A DNA stretch of 24,118 nt from JADFNO01 sp965369945 (GTDB lineage Bacteria; Planctomycetota; Phycisphaerae; Phycisphaerales; SM1A02), in NCBI GenBank assembly GCA_965369945.1, contig CBDUST010000034.1, positions 1-24,118 on the forward strand. Reading direction: 5' to 3'. Numbering within the stretch: the stretch's first letter is position 1; every line of letters starts with the position of its first letter. Below, in pieces: positions 15,082 through 22,462 of this stretch. The position numbers were made by a program, and so were the translations under genes. Under the pieces are notes generated by a model. The model was not told the DNA's origin. It made no database searches and was given only the letters and a program-made list of their open reading frames with translations.

Positions 15082-16473
15082 CTACTCTGTATCGAAGCGA
15101 CCAGCTTCGAGATGGATCGGAACTTTCAGTGGCGGTTGCCCTTTGATAAAGAACGTCACGCTCTTAGTCTTGCGTTCGCCCAGCTTTTCTGGAGCGGTCA
15201 TCGTAAGTTCAACGAGCATCGATGCACCCGGCGCCAGCGCACCGGTCTCGAATCGCGTAATCGTCGTGCAGCCGCAAGCAACCTTGGCCCTTTCAATATG
15301 CATCGGCATCGACCCGGTGTTGATCAGCCACAACTGCCCGGCTTTGGGCTTGCCCGCTTCGCCGATCCCTAGATCAAGCTCCGCCGGCGTCACGCGCACA
15401 ATAAACGGCGAATCCCCATCAGTTGGCGCGAGCTGATCGTCGATCGCTCTGTTCTCACCGCCCGGTGTGCCGATATCCGACCTCACAATCTGTACGCGTC
15501 GATGCGCAAGCGCCGCAGTCGTTGACAGCGTAATGGCAATCCCAATGAACAGCCCCAGCCACGCGCCGCTGGTCTGCGGGCTGTGTCTCGCCGAACCATT
15601 TAGGATGTGATGAATGCGCCGCGCCAAGCCGTGCTTGTTCGTGACCGCAGCGAGCGCCAGACGACCTCCTCGTTGCGGCGCAAGATCAAGTAGCGACTCC
15701 GCGAACACCGTCGGCGACTGACCCGTCGCCAATACCCATTGATCACACGCTTGCTCGCTCAGCTGCGCCATGTGGCGTTTGGTCCACCACACCATCGGAT
15801 GCCACGGCAACGCGCACGCCAAAACTTCACTCACAAACACCGACAAATGATCACGCCGTTTCCAATGCGCTAGCTCATGACACAGAATTCCGGCAAGCGC
15901 TTTCGCATCAGGCTCATCCGCCATCTTTACAGGCAGCAAAATCAACGGCTCTTTGGACCAACACCACACGACGGGGCAGGCGATGGAGTCGCTCACACGC
16001 ACAGTGGGTGTGCACTGTAATCCAAGTTTTCGCGCCGCTTGGTTGGCTAACGATTCGATCCTTGGATCATCAAGCACCCGCGAATCACGAAGCAGTCGTT
16101 TGCTGCTTCGAATCGATTGCACCAGCCGCACGATGACAACAATCGACAGGATAATCCACACTGCCGCGAACAACCGTTCCCAAGTGAACGCACCGGCCAG
16201 GTAATTCATCGACAAGGCGGGGACTGAATCCGATGCGGTCGATTCGACTGCCGCAAGACTCGGCGGCGCGATCAACCCCCATCCAAGCGCCCGGAACACC
16301 GCGCTGACCAACGGCGTCACAACAGCCGCCAACAGAAGCAGCCACACCGCATGATGCGCGCGGGCCGGTTGCTTGGCCAAGAGCGCCGCAATAACCACAG
16401 CGATCAACAGACACAGCGTCGGTTGCCACAGTGCGTCAACGATCAGCGAGCCGTCTAAAAGGGTGTCATACAT
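15082..16473 (-). CDS. BlaR1-like M56 membrane metallopeptidase fused to a DUF1573 domain
   Basis: A 463-aa protein. Hydrophobic segments near 12-33, 43-61, 101-118 and 303-323 fit the four-helix topology of BlaR1/MecR1. The zinc site HELAH is at 199-203, with Glu240 a candidate third ligand (LSEQACD). After the last helix, where BlaR1 has a penicillin-binding sensor, this protein has residues 355-457 with the DUF1573 pattern: PAELDLGIGEAGKPKAGQLWLINTG and CGCTTI at 400-405. By analogy, a signal on the outer domain would activate the cytoplasmic peptidase, which cleaves the BlaI-like repressor. The start overlaps the repressor stop by 8 bases (ATGTATGA), so translation is coupled. No penicillin-binding or beta-lactamase domain is visible, so the signal is unlikely to be a beta-lactam. 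Confidence 0.88.
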   Translation of the reverse strand: MYDTLLDGSLIVDALWQPTLCLLIAVVIAALLAKQPARAHHAVWLLLLAAVVTPLVSAVFRALGWGLIAPPSLAAVESTASDSVPALSMNYLAGAFTWERLFAAVWIILSIVVIVRLVQSIRSSKRLLRDSRVLDDPRIESLANQAARKLGLQCTPTVRVSDSIACPVVWCWSKEPLILLPVKMADEPDAKALAGILCHELAHWKRRDHLSVFVSEVLACALPWHPMVWWTKRHMAQLSEQACDQWVLATGQSPTVFAESLLDLAPQRGGRLALAAVTNKHGLARRIHHILNGSARHSPQTSGAWLGLFIGIAITLSTTAALAHRRVQIVRSDIGTPGGENRAIDDQLAPTDGDSPFIVRVTPAELDLGIGEAGKPKAGQLWLINTGSMPMHIERAKVACGCTTITRFETGALAPGASMLVELTMTAPEKLGERKTKSVTFFIKGQPPLKVPIHLEAGRFDTE

Positions 16474-16867
16474 TGGCTTCTCGCTCCCGTCGCTTGTCGT
16501 CGATCATTTTGCGAAGTGTTGTGAGCGTTTCATCATCCAGCCGATCGTCATCCATCAGATGCTCAAACAGTACCAGCGGATCACCCTGAAACACACGATC
16601 GACGTAGCCCTTGAGCGATCGTGCGCCCTCATCCACGCGCGATCGTTTCGCTGAGTAGATATACGTTCGACCTTCACTGCGGTGTTTGACCCAACCCGCT
16701 TTTTCGAGCTTTTGCAGCACCGTCAAGACGGTCGTATAGGCTGGCCGCTTCGATCCGCCCAGCGCCCGCCGAACATCGCTAACGCTGGCGTGGCCCTTCT
16801 CCCAGACCACCTCCATCACCGCTCGTTGAAGGCTTCCCAGTTCATCAAAGCGTTTTCGTGCGATCAA
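16466..16867 (-). CDS. BlaI/MecI/CopY-family repressor
   Basis: A 133-aa winged-helix repressor. It begins MIARKRFDELGSLQRAVMEVVWEKGHASVSDVRRAL, and the recognition region KRPAYTTVLTVLQKLEKAGWVKHRSEGRTYIYS is diagnostic of the family. The C-terminal helices (about 85-130) dimerise and normally contain the site cut by the partner M56 peptidase. The start is TTG 16867, with GGAG 8 bases ahead of it. It probably represses its own operon by binding the 16-bp palindrome that covers the -10 box, and may have further targets outside the window. Confidence 0.93.
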   Translation of the reverse strand: MIARKRFDELGSLQRAVMEVVWEKGHASVSDVRRALGGSKRPAYTTVLTVLQKLEKAGWVKHRSEGRTYIYSAKRSRVDEGARSLKGYVDRVFQGDPLVLFEHLMDDDRLDDETLTTLRKMIDDKRREREANV

Positions 16868-16907
16868 GGCCGTTTCTCCGGGGTCGATGCATCTACACCA
16901 ACCGTAG

Positions 16908-16923
16908 TACTATGGCCATAGTA
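16908..16923. promoter_or_regulatory. 16-bp perfect palindrome, probable BlaI operator
   Basis: TACTATGGCCATAGTA equals its own reverse complement. It covers the -10 box and the expected transcription start of the operon, the classic place for a BlaI/MecI-type repressor, whose known sites are dyads built on TAC...GTA half sites. An overlapping 8-bp palindrome TAGTACTA lies at 16905-16912. Confidence 0.75.
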
Positions 16924-16945
16924 TATCCTCCCGGCCTACTGTCAA
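16918..16945 (-). promoter_or_regulatory. promoter of the BlaI-M56-DUF1573 operon
   Basis: Read on the minus strand: TTGACA (16945-16940), a 16-base spacer, then TACTAT (16923-16918). The -35 box is a perfect consensus match. TATACT, overlapping by two bases upstream, is a second possible -10 at 14-base spacing. The leader to the TTG start would be about 45 bases. Confidence 0.7.
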
Positions 16946-17042
16946 GGGTCTTTTTGAGAAAACTCTCGACTCCAAGGATGCGCCGATCAAATGCAGCCAG
17001 CAACGAAGTTGTGCAACGGTCGTTCGGTGTTACCATGCTACG

Positions 17043-18062
17043 ATGCTGACAGAACCCGAACAAGCTGTTTCGTCACATGCTTGTGATCTTCACAGTTTTG
17101 TTCCTGCGGAGCTTCGGAGTTTGCCCGACCTGCAACGGGATTTGCCACGGATCGCCAAGGATGCGCGGCTGACCTCTGCGATCGAGGCAGCGGTCGGTTC
17201 GATCCCAACCCGCCACGACTATCGACTTGGCGATGCTCGTTTGATGGACTTCCTTGAACCCGAGTCAGTTCATCTCGTTGTTACTTCGCCGCCATATTGG
17301 ACGCTCAAGGAGTATCGTCGCAGCGAAGACCAACTTGGATACATCCAGGATTACGAGCGGTTTCTGGAGGAGTTGGATCGCGTGTGGCAGCACTGTTTCC
17401 GCGCACTTGTTCCCGGCGGACGTCTCGTCTGTGTGGTTGGCGATGTGTGTCTCTCCAGGCGGAACAACAACGGCCGGCATGTCGTCGTTCCATTACACGC
17501 TTCAATTCAGGAACATTGCCGGCACATCGGCTTTGATAATCTCGCTCCGGTCATTTGGCACAAGATCGCAAACGCCACATACGAAGTGCAGGGGGCCGGC
17601 GGCTTTCTCGGGAAACCCTACGAACCGAATGCGGTGATCAAGAACGATATCGAATTCATTTTGATGCAACGCAAACCCGGTGGATACCGCAAGCCTTCCA
17701 CCGCAAAGCGAATCCTGAGCGTAATATCGGTGAATGACCATCAGCGATGGTTCCAGCAGATTTGGACTGGGCTGACTGGTGCCTCGACGAAGAATCATCC
17801 TGCGCCCTATCCGATCGAGATTGCACACAGACTCATCCGGATGTTTAGCTTTGTTGGCGATACGGTGCTTGATCCCTTTCATGGAACGGGATCAACTTCG
17901 GTCGCGGCCGCCCGATCAGGCCGCAACAGCATCGGTGTTGAGACCGACCCCGTTTACTTCGAGCGTTCGTGCAGGCGTTTCACCGAGGAAGCCTCAACGA
18001 TGTTCTCCCAAAGAACACTGAACGTCTTGCGAGATGACCAAACGAAACAAGAAATCTCTTGA
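17043..18062 (+). CDS. type II DNA methyltransferase (beta class, N4C or N6A)
   Basis: A 339-aa amino-methyltransferase that protects host DNA by methylating an exocyclic amine, using S-adenosylmethionine. The catalytic motif IV TSPPYW (81-86) comes first and the SAM-binding motif I DPFHGTGS (277-284) near the C-terminus, so the order is that of the beta class. TSPPYW with Ser rather than Asp leans towards N4-cytosine, but N6-adenine is not excluded. The middle part (VPGGRLVCVVGDVCLSRR, FDNLAPVIWHKIAN) is typical. ATG 17043 has no clear ribosome binding site. The gene overlaps the XhoI-like endonuclease by 29 bases, so the pair should act together; the target would be CTCGAG if the nuclease call is right. 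Confidence 0.9.
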   Translation: MLTEPEQAVSSHACDLHSFVPAELRSLPDLQRDLPRIAKDARLTSAIEAAVGSIPTRHDYRLGDARLMDFLEPESVHLVVTSPPYWTLKEYRRSEDQLGYIQDYERFLEELDRVWQHCFRALVPGGRLVCVVGDVCLSRRNNNGRHVVVPLHASIQEHCRHIGFDNLAPVIWHKIANATYEVQGAGGFLGKPYEPNAVIKNDIEFILMQRKPGGYRKPSTAKRILSVISVNDHQRWFQQIWTGLTGASTKNHPAPYPIEIAHRLIRMFSFVGDTVLDPFHGTGSTSVAAARSGRNSIGVETDPVYFERSCRRFTEEASTMFSQRTLNVLRDDQTKQEIS

Positions 18063-18783
18063 CGATCGCGTTGCAGCTGCCGTTCGCCTGTTCTGGCGCA
18101 CCCGGTCGTTGCAAGGTCGCCGCCAGGGGAGTACGACAGGGCGGCAGGATTCGGGTAATCGCGCCGTAGCGACAGGAGGCAAGCAGCTTGATGGTTTCAA
18201 TCAACTGATATCGGAGTTGCTGGAGGAAGCCAATATCCCACCACTGTCGATTCTCCGGACTTCGCGCAAAGATGTAACCTTGCCTGGGTTCTTTCGGCCA
18301 ACCAAGCAATGGGATCTCCTTGTCGTTCACGAGGGATCACTTCTAGGTGTTCTCGAATGTAAGGCGCTGTGCGGTCCCTCCTTTGGGAACAACTACAACA
18401 ACAGGATCGAAGAAGCCATCGGGAATGCAACCGATATTTGGACCGCCTTTCGCGAGGGTAGGTTTTCCCCGTCTCCAAAGCCATTTGTCGGGTATCTCCT
18501 CATCGTCGAGGAAGCGGCAGGCTCCACTCGACCGGTTTCAGTAGTGCAAGAACACTTTGCGGTCTATCCTGAGTTTGCGGACGCTTCGTACGTGAGACGA
18601 TGCGAGGAGTCGGTCCGACGGCTAGTCCACGAGCGGTGTTATGATGCTGGATGCCTCATCGTCACGAGCAAGACTCGTGGAAAACGTGGTGAGTATTCAG
18701 AGCTGGCGACCGATCTCACGTTTTCCAGGTTCTCACAGTTGATGTGTGGTCAGATCGCCACGCTGTATCGCGCAACGGTCTAA
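18034..18783 (+). CDS. XhoI/PaeR7I-family type II restriction endonuclease
   Basis: A 249-aa nuclease. Recognised from family blocks: KQLDGFNQLI (50-59), LPGFFRPTKQWDLLVV (83-98), LECK (107-110), SFGNNYNNRIEEAIG (116-130), DIWTAFREGRF and FAVYPEFADASYVRRCEESVRRLVHERCYDA. The PD-(D/E)xK site is readable as Asp94, Glu108 and Lys110. XhoI and PaeR7I cut CTCGAG, so that is the predicted site. It begins inside the end of the methyltransferase gene (29-base overlap), a coupling that would make nuclease depend on methylase translation. Residues 25-50 (RRQGSTTGRQDSGNR) look like a flexible insert. No controller (C) protein gene is seen. Confidence 0.88.
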   Translation: MTKRNKKSLDDRVAAAVRLFWRTRSLQGRRQGSTTGRQDSGNRAVATGGKQLDGFNQLISELLEEANIPPLSILRTSRKDVTLPGFFRPTKQWDLLVVHEGSLLGVLECKALCGPSFGNNYNNRIEEAIGNATDIWTAFREGRFSPSPKPFVGYLLIVEEAAGSTRPVSVVQEHFAVYPEFADASYVRRCEESVRRLVHERCYDAGCLIVTSKTRGKRGEYSELATDLTFSRFSQLMCGQIATLYRATV

Positions 18784-18869
18784 AGCACGAATCTCGCCCT
18801 GCTTTGTTGCTCGTAAATTCTCAATGAACCGAACAATTAGAATCACCGTTTCTAAGGGGGTTCTTCAAA

Positions 18870-19724
18870 ATGGTAGAAAACCAAAATCAGGTGAACCAAG
18901 GAGTATTTGAAAGGATTCTCAACCATTGGTCCAAGTTCGTGGACCTGATTAGAAACGAACATGCCAACTGCCCGGCATTCATCTACCGCGGGCAAGCACA
19001 CAACTGGCCACTGAAGTCGAAACTGGATCGATTTGAAGAGAAGTACCCTACGAAGAGGAACTTTGCTGGCGGTGTTCCGGATGCGTTCGGTGTTCCGCCG
19101 GTGAGTCGAGATGACCATCTCCAGGCATTCAAAGAGGCAGCAAGAGGGAGAATTCAAGTTCAGATACCAGATGATAAGAAGAACGAATGGTGGGTGCTTG
19201 CGCAGCATCACGGACTTGCGACCCCGATGCTCGATTGGACGTTGTACCCGTTTGCTGCCCTCTATTTTGCGTTCGAAGAGGAGCGGGTCGTGGTTGAAGG
19301 TGAACTCGTCAATCCGAAGCAGCGATATGTCTACCGTCTCTCTTGGCACCTTCCCGAACAACCGGCGTCAGAGGATGAGGAGGCACCGATGCCATTCATG
19401 CCGCAACTTGCCAGCACGCAACGACTGCTTAATCAGATGGCGATTAGCTTCAAAATGCCAGAGGGCTGTGAGTTTGAGAATTATGTTCTGGAGCAGTTTG
19501 TAGAAGAAACGGGTGAACAGCCGCGTGCCAGAGCAGTACTCGAGATCATTTCTATGCCAAGCGAAGAGAGACAAGATTGTCTGAAATTATTGAACAAAAT
19601 GGGAATGAACAGAATGTCACTCTTTCCTGATCTCGACGGCGCTGCCCAGTACATCAATGCTTTGTGGGAGCTTGACTTTGACAGTTCCATCGGTCAAATA
19701 ACGAGTCGTCGAACTTCGACATAG
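18870..19724 (+). CDS. FRG-domain protein
   Basis: A 284-aa protein with the FRG domain over most of its length: FIYRGQAHNWPLKSKLDR (37-54, Arg40-Gly41 being the namesake core) and WWVLAQHHGLATPMLDWTLYPFAALYFAFEE (107-137). The domain is of unknown biochemical function and is common in accessory regions near restriction and toxin genes. No signal peptide or membrane segment; cytoplasmic. The start ATG follows AAGGGGG at about 10 bases. It is 86 bases after the restriction endonuclease on the same strand, and its sequence is visibly richer in A and T than its neighbours, which fits recent acquisition. It may add a second layer to the defence cluster. Confidence 0.85.
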   Translation: MVENQNQVNQGVFERILNHWSKFVDLIRNEHANCPAFIYRGQAHNWPLKSKLDRFEEKYPTKRNFAGGVPDAFGVPPVSRDDHLQAFKEAARGRIQVQIPDDKKNEWWVLAQHHGLATPMLDWTLYPFAALYFAFEEERVVVEGELVNPKQRYVYRLSWHLPEQPASEDEEAPMPFMPQLASTQRLLNQMAISFKMPEGCEFENYVLEQFVEETGEQPRARAVLEIISMPSEERQDCLKLLNKMGMNRMSLFPDLDGAAQYINALWELDFDSSIGQITSRRTST

Positions 19725-19762
19725 CGCGACGATAGGGGGCGGTGCCACCCCATGCGCGCCGC

Positions 19763-19797
19763 GAAGGCTTGACGCCACAGCCTTCAACACATTTTTT
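19763..19797 (+). terminator. stem-loop plus T run after the FRG gene
   Basis: GAAGGCT (19763-19769) and AGCCTTC (19779-19785) form a perfect 7-bp stem with a 9-base loop; six bases later comes TTTTTT (19792-19797). This is a reasonable rho-independent terminator for the defence cluster, with a longer gap before the T run than usual. Confidence 0.5.
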
Positions 19798-19807
19798 CAG
19801 AAAAAAT
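19791..19807. repeat. AT-only 7-bp inverted repeat
   Basis: ATTTTTT-CAG-AAAAAAT is a perfect inverted repeat in otherwise GC-rich DNA. The T run doubles as the tail of the terminator before it, and the A run could serve a transcript from the other strand. The rest of 19808-19998 holds no gene that I can support. Confidence 0.45.
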
Positions 19808-19998
19808 TTTCGCGTCTGGTGTGGTCGCCAGGGCGGTTTTCGGTGCCCCAAAACCAAAATGTACTACCGCTGCGCGCGCCTCCACTGCCGCCTGACCCTG
19901 TATGGAGGAGTCTGTCATTGCGCTCGTATGCTCCTCACTTAGTCCCCTCGTGACGGCGGAGCCGGTTCAATGAGGTATCGAAGAAAGGCCACCTCCTC

Positions 19999-20580
19999 AT
20001 GTCTGAACAAATCGAACCCGCAGCCACTTCCGAATCGTCGACCGACCTGACCGCACTCGAACCTACCGTCATGGATCAACTCGCTTCCGGGGCGCTGGGG
20101 CCGTTGTCTCGCTTGCAGGACACGATTGATCTGACGCTTGATGAAGTTTCAGACTGGATCATGCAGCCACATAACCGGCAGCAGATATGCAACCTCGTCA
20201 CTATTCTCGATGCGCAGACGCAACTGATCATCTGTCAGCAACGGCTGCTTGCCGCTGCACGCTTGGCGGAGGTCGCTGCGAGCGCTACTTCGCCGGAGAC
20301 GGTTCGCCGTGCGTGCGCTGATTTACTGAAGATTCGCCTGATTGATCCCTATCTGGAAGACAAGCGACCGGAGAAGATGCCCCCGCCGCCCGTGTACGAC
20401 GAATCCGAGATTCTCGCCTCCCTGGAGCGCCTCGGCTCGATGGACGGCGAGTCGTCACGCCCGACCCAGCTCAACGAACCGCCCGACCTACCACTCGATC
20501 CACCGCCCAGTTTCGATGAACTGGACCTGGACGATCCAAAGGGAATTGCCAAAACGGCAACCGATGCGCGCACAAACTAA
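19999..20580 (+). CDS. hypothetical protein with helical core and acidic proline-rich tail
   Basis: A 193-aa protein. Residues 36-115 form a helical region (LSRLQDTIDLTLDEVSDWI, NRQQICNLVTILDAQTQLIICQQ, AAARLAEVAASATSPETVRRACADLLK) in which the first part resembles a helix-turn-helix of the terminase small-subunit type; I think similar proteins occur in planctomycete genomes. Residues 125-193 are acidic and rich in Pro, Asp and Leu, probably disordered. GAAAGG about 10 bases upstream of ATG supports the start. DNA binding is a guess. No phage genes adjoin it, so it may be a remnant of a mobile unit at the edge of the defence cluster. Confidence 0.6.
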   Translation: MSEQIEPAATSESSTDLTALEPTVMDQLASGALGPLSRLQDTIDLTLDEVSDWIMQPHNRQQICNLVTILDAQTQLIICQQRLLAAARLAEVAASATSPETVRRACADLLKIRLIDPYLEDKRPEKMPPPPVYDESEILASLERLGSMDGESSRPTQLNEPPDLPLDPPPSFDELDLDDPKGIAKTATDARTN

Positions 20581-20754
20581 TCCCTATCCGTCGATTTTCT
20601 CGTGCGCGCAAAACCGCCGTTGGCCTAGTAGTGCCTCCCAAAGGCTCGTCCAAGGGATTCTTCGATGTTCCTGACCTGCATCTGGTCGTTGCTGCATCAA
20701 GGTGATATGGTTGGGTCAGCCCCACGGCCCCGCAAAAGAACTAGGAGACTCAAG

Positions 20755-21588
20755 ATGAAGACTTCCCGACAAGCCCTGACCGCTGCCTTGGCAGTTGGCG
20801 CGAGCGTTGCACTTTCGTTTTCGACTAAGGCTGCTCCGCCGTGCGACGCTGACCTAGACGATAACGGCGTTGTCGGGGCGAGTGATGTGCTGCATCTCCT
20901 CGCGAATTGGGGCCCTTGTAAAGGCTGCCTTGCTGATCTGAATGGTGATGGCACTGTCGGTGCATCCGATCTACTCGCATTACTCGCCGATTGGGGGCCG
21001 ACTGTCTTTGACTACTCGCCGGTGTTGGACAATCCTGAAGCTGAACAGATTGCATTGGAGATGTTGGGTCCGCGCGGTCCGTTGCGCCCGGATTTCGCAG
21101 ACTATGAGCGCATCATCACAGATCAGGCGTTGATTCGCGCTGCGAACAGACGGCTTGCCGATCAAACGCATTCCCCCGTCTGGATTCCGAATCAGCTTTT
21201 GCTCGTACTTCTAGACGGTGTCCCGCAGGATGAGTACCTCTGCCTCAATGTCTTCTATCAGGTGACTGATGTGCAGCTCATCTCGAAGTTCCTGAACCTG
21301 TACTTGCTGACGTTTGCGGGGAATCTCAACGTCGCGGCCCTCGCGGCGGTTTATGAGGAGGCACCGGCGGTCGACTACGCCGAGCCGAACGGAATCTTCG
21401 GCGGACAGAACTTTTGGGAGGCGACGCCGATGAAGGGCGGCGTGTGGCGTTGGAATATCGACGACGGTTGGATGGATTGCTTCGACGGCTGCGATTGCCA
21501 CCGCGAGTATGTGATCGAGACCGACGCTGAGGGGAACGTCGAAATCATCAGTATCCAAGAGTGGGGTCAGCCGTGGTGTGATTTCTAG
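20755..21588 (+). CDS. secreted protein with N-terminal dockerin-like EF-hand pair
   Basis: A 277-aa product. AGGAG (20743-20747) precedes ATG 20755, followed by a signal peptide cut near STKA (26). Two calcium-loop repeats follow with a 28-residue period: DADLDDNGVVGASDVLHLLANWG (31-53) and ADLNGDGTVGASDLLALLADWG (60-81), the dockerin type I pattern common in planctomycetes. Residues 145-212 (PNQLLLVLLDG... AALAAVYEEAPAVDYAEPNG) resemble the propeptide/inhibitor I9-like domain that precedes subtilisin-like peptidases, but no peptidase follows. The C-terminal 60 residues are Trp- and Cys-rich (WRWNIDDGWMDCFDGCDCHREY). Probably extracellular; the role is unknown. Confidence 0.75.
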   Translation: MKTSRQALTAALAVGASVALSFSTKAAPPCDADLDDNGVVGASDVLHLLANWGPCKGCLADLNGDGTVGASDLLALLADWGPTVFDYSPVLDNPEAEQIALEMLGPRGPLRPDFADYERIITDQALIRAANRRLADQTHSPVWIPNQLLLVLLDGVPQDEYLCLNVFYQVTDVQLISKFLNLYLLTFAGNLNVAALAAVYEEAPAVDYAEPNGIFGGQNFWEATPMKGGVWRWNIDDGWMDCFDGCDCHREYVIETDAEGNVEIISIQEWGQPWCDF

Positions 21589-21681
21589 GGGCGCGCGGGA
21601 TGGAATACGAGAAAAACGCCCAGCACCGGATGTACTGGACGCGGTTGGTTTCGCCAGACGCCTATCGACAAGCCGAGCCGC

Positions 21682-22398
21682 CTAGTTCGCCTGCACGGTA
21701 ATCTTGAACGGCATGTGATAGAGCCTTACTACGATTGTACCGCCTACCGCCTCCTCCAGACAGACGACGTCGTCGGGCCCCGCTTCGATCTCCCAGGTAT
21801 CGGCAGCGATTCGCCTGACGGTAACGGAGGTGCTGTCGGGGCAACGTGCGGGGTCGAAGAAGAATTTCCGTGCGTTGATGTCTGGACTGGGCTTGAACGT
21901 CCCCGACACGATCAAATTTTCCATGACCTCGCCCACATCCATGGTTGTCAGGTCGAAGTTCTGCGCCTTCATGCTCCCCGTTCCGAGACCTGAGAACGAG
22001 TCGCACTCTCCATCCGGGAAACAGTCGCTGAAATCGAAGAACAGCCTCCGGATTACCGACTCATTGCCCCGGGCCTTGGGCACTCCCAGGTTAAAGTGTC
22101 CATCCTTAGTGATCTTCGCTTTCACCCTATCCACCTCGTCGATGTAGGGGGAGAGGCATTCGCAGTCCGCCGGACAATCGTAACAATCGCTCATCACGCG
22201 GTCCCCAGGACGATCCTCGAAGGTAACGGTCACCGGGATTACGCTACCACCACCACCGCCTCCTCCTCCATGATTATGGTTGCCGTCTCCATCGGGTGGG
22301 TTGGCAAGCGAGCTCCCGGAAAATGTGATCGTTGCCCAGACGAAGGCGAGTACAAAACATCCCGGTAGTGTTGCAGCCCAAAGCATTTTCTTACTCAT
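21682..22398 (-). CDS. secreted hypothetical protein, tandem paralogue B
   Basis: A 238-aa product from ATG 22398, which has GAGGAG upstream; the frame open to 22431 lies in the leader. The signal peptide MSKKMLWAATLPGCFVLAF ends near SLA, then NPPDGDGNHNHG and a run of eight glycines. The mature part shares ordered blocks with the upstream gene 22463-23185: YIDEVDRVKAKI, RRLFFDFSDC, FFDPARCPDSTSVTVRRI, DTWEIEAGPDDVVCL and LYHMPFKITVQAN. It has an extra Cys cluster (CYDCPADCECL, about residues 71-82). The family is unknown; an extracytoplasmic beta-rich protein is likely. It is 64 bases after its paralogue and on the same strand. Confidence 0.75.
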   Translation of the reverse strand: MSKKMLWAATLPGCFVLAFVWATITFSGSSLANPPDGDGNHNHGGGGGGGGSVIPVTVTFEDRPGDRVMSDCYDCPADCECLSPYIDEVDRVKAKITKDGHFNLGVPKARGNESVIRRLFFDFSDCFPDGECDSFSGLGTGSMKAQNFDLTTMDVGEVMENLIVSGTFKPSPDINARKFFFDPARCPDSTSVTVRRIAADTWEIEAGPDDVVCLEEAVGGTIVVRLYHMPFKITVQAN

Positions 22399-22462
22399 CA
22401 AAAAGCTCCTCTGTAAAGTTGTCCGCATCATGTTGTGCCTGGCAGTTCTGGGCGGCCTCCAG

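Noticed and set aside
14699..15436. Plus-strand frame of 245 codons across the DUF1573 and M56 genes
   Set aside because: It lies opposite two well supported genes and spans their intergenic gap; the product has no recognisable pattern.
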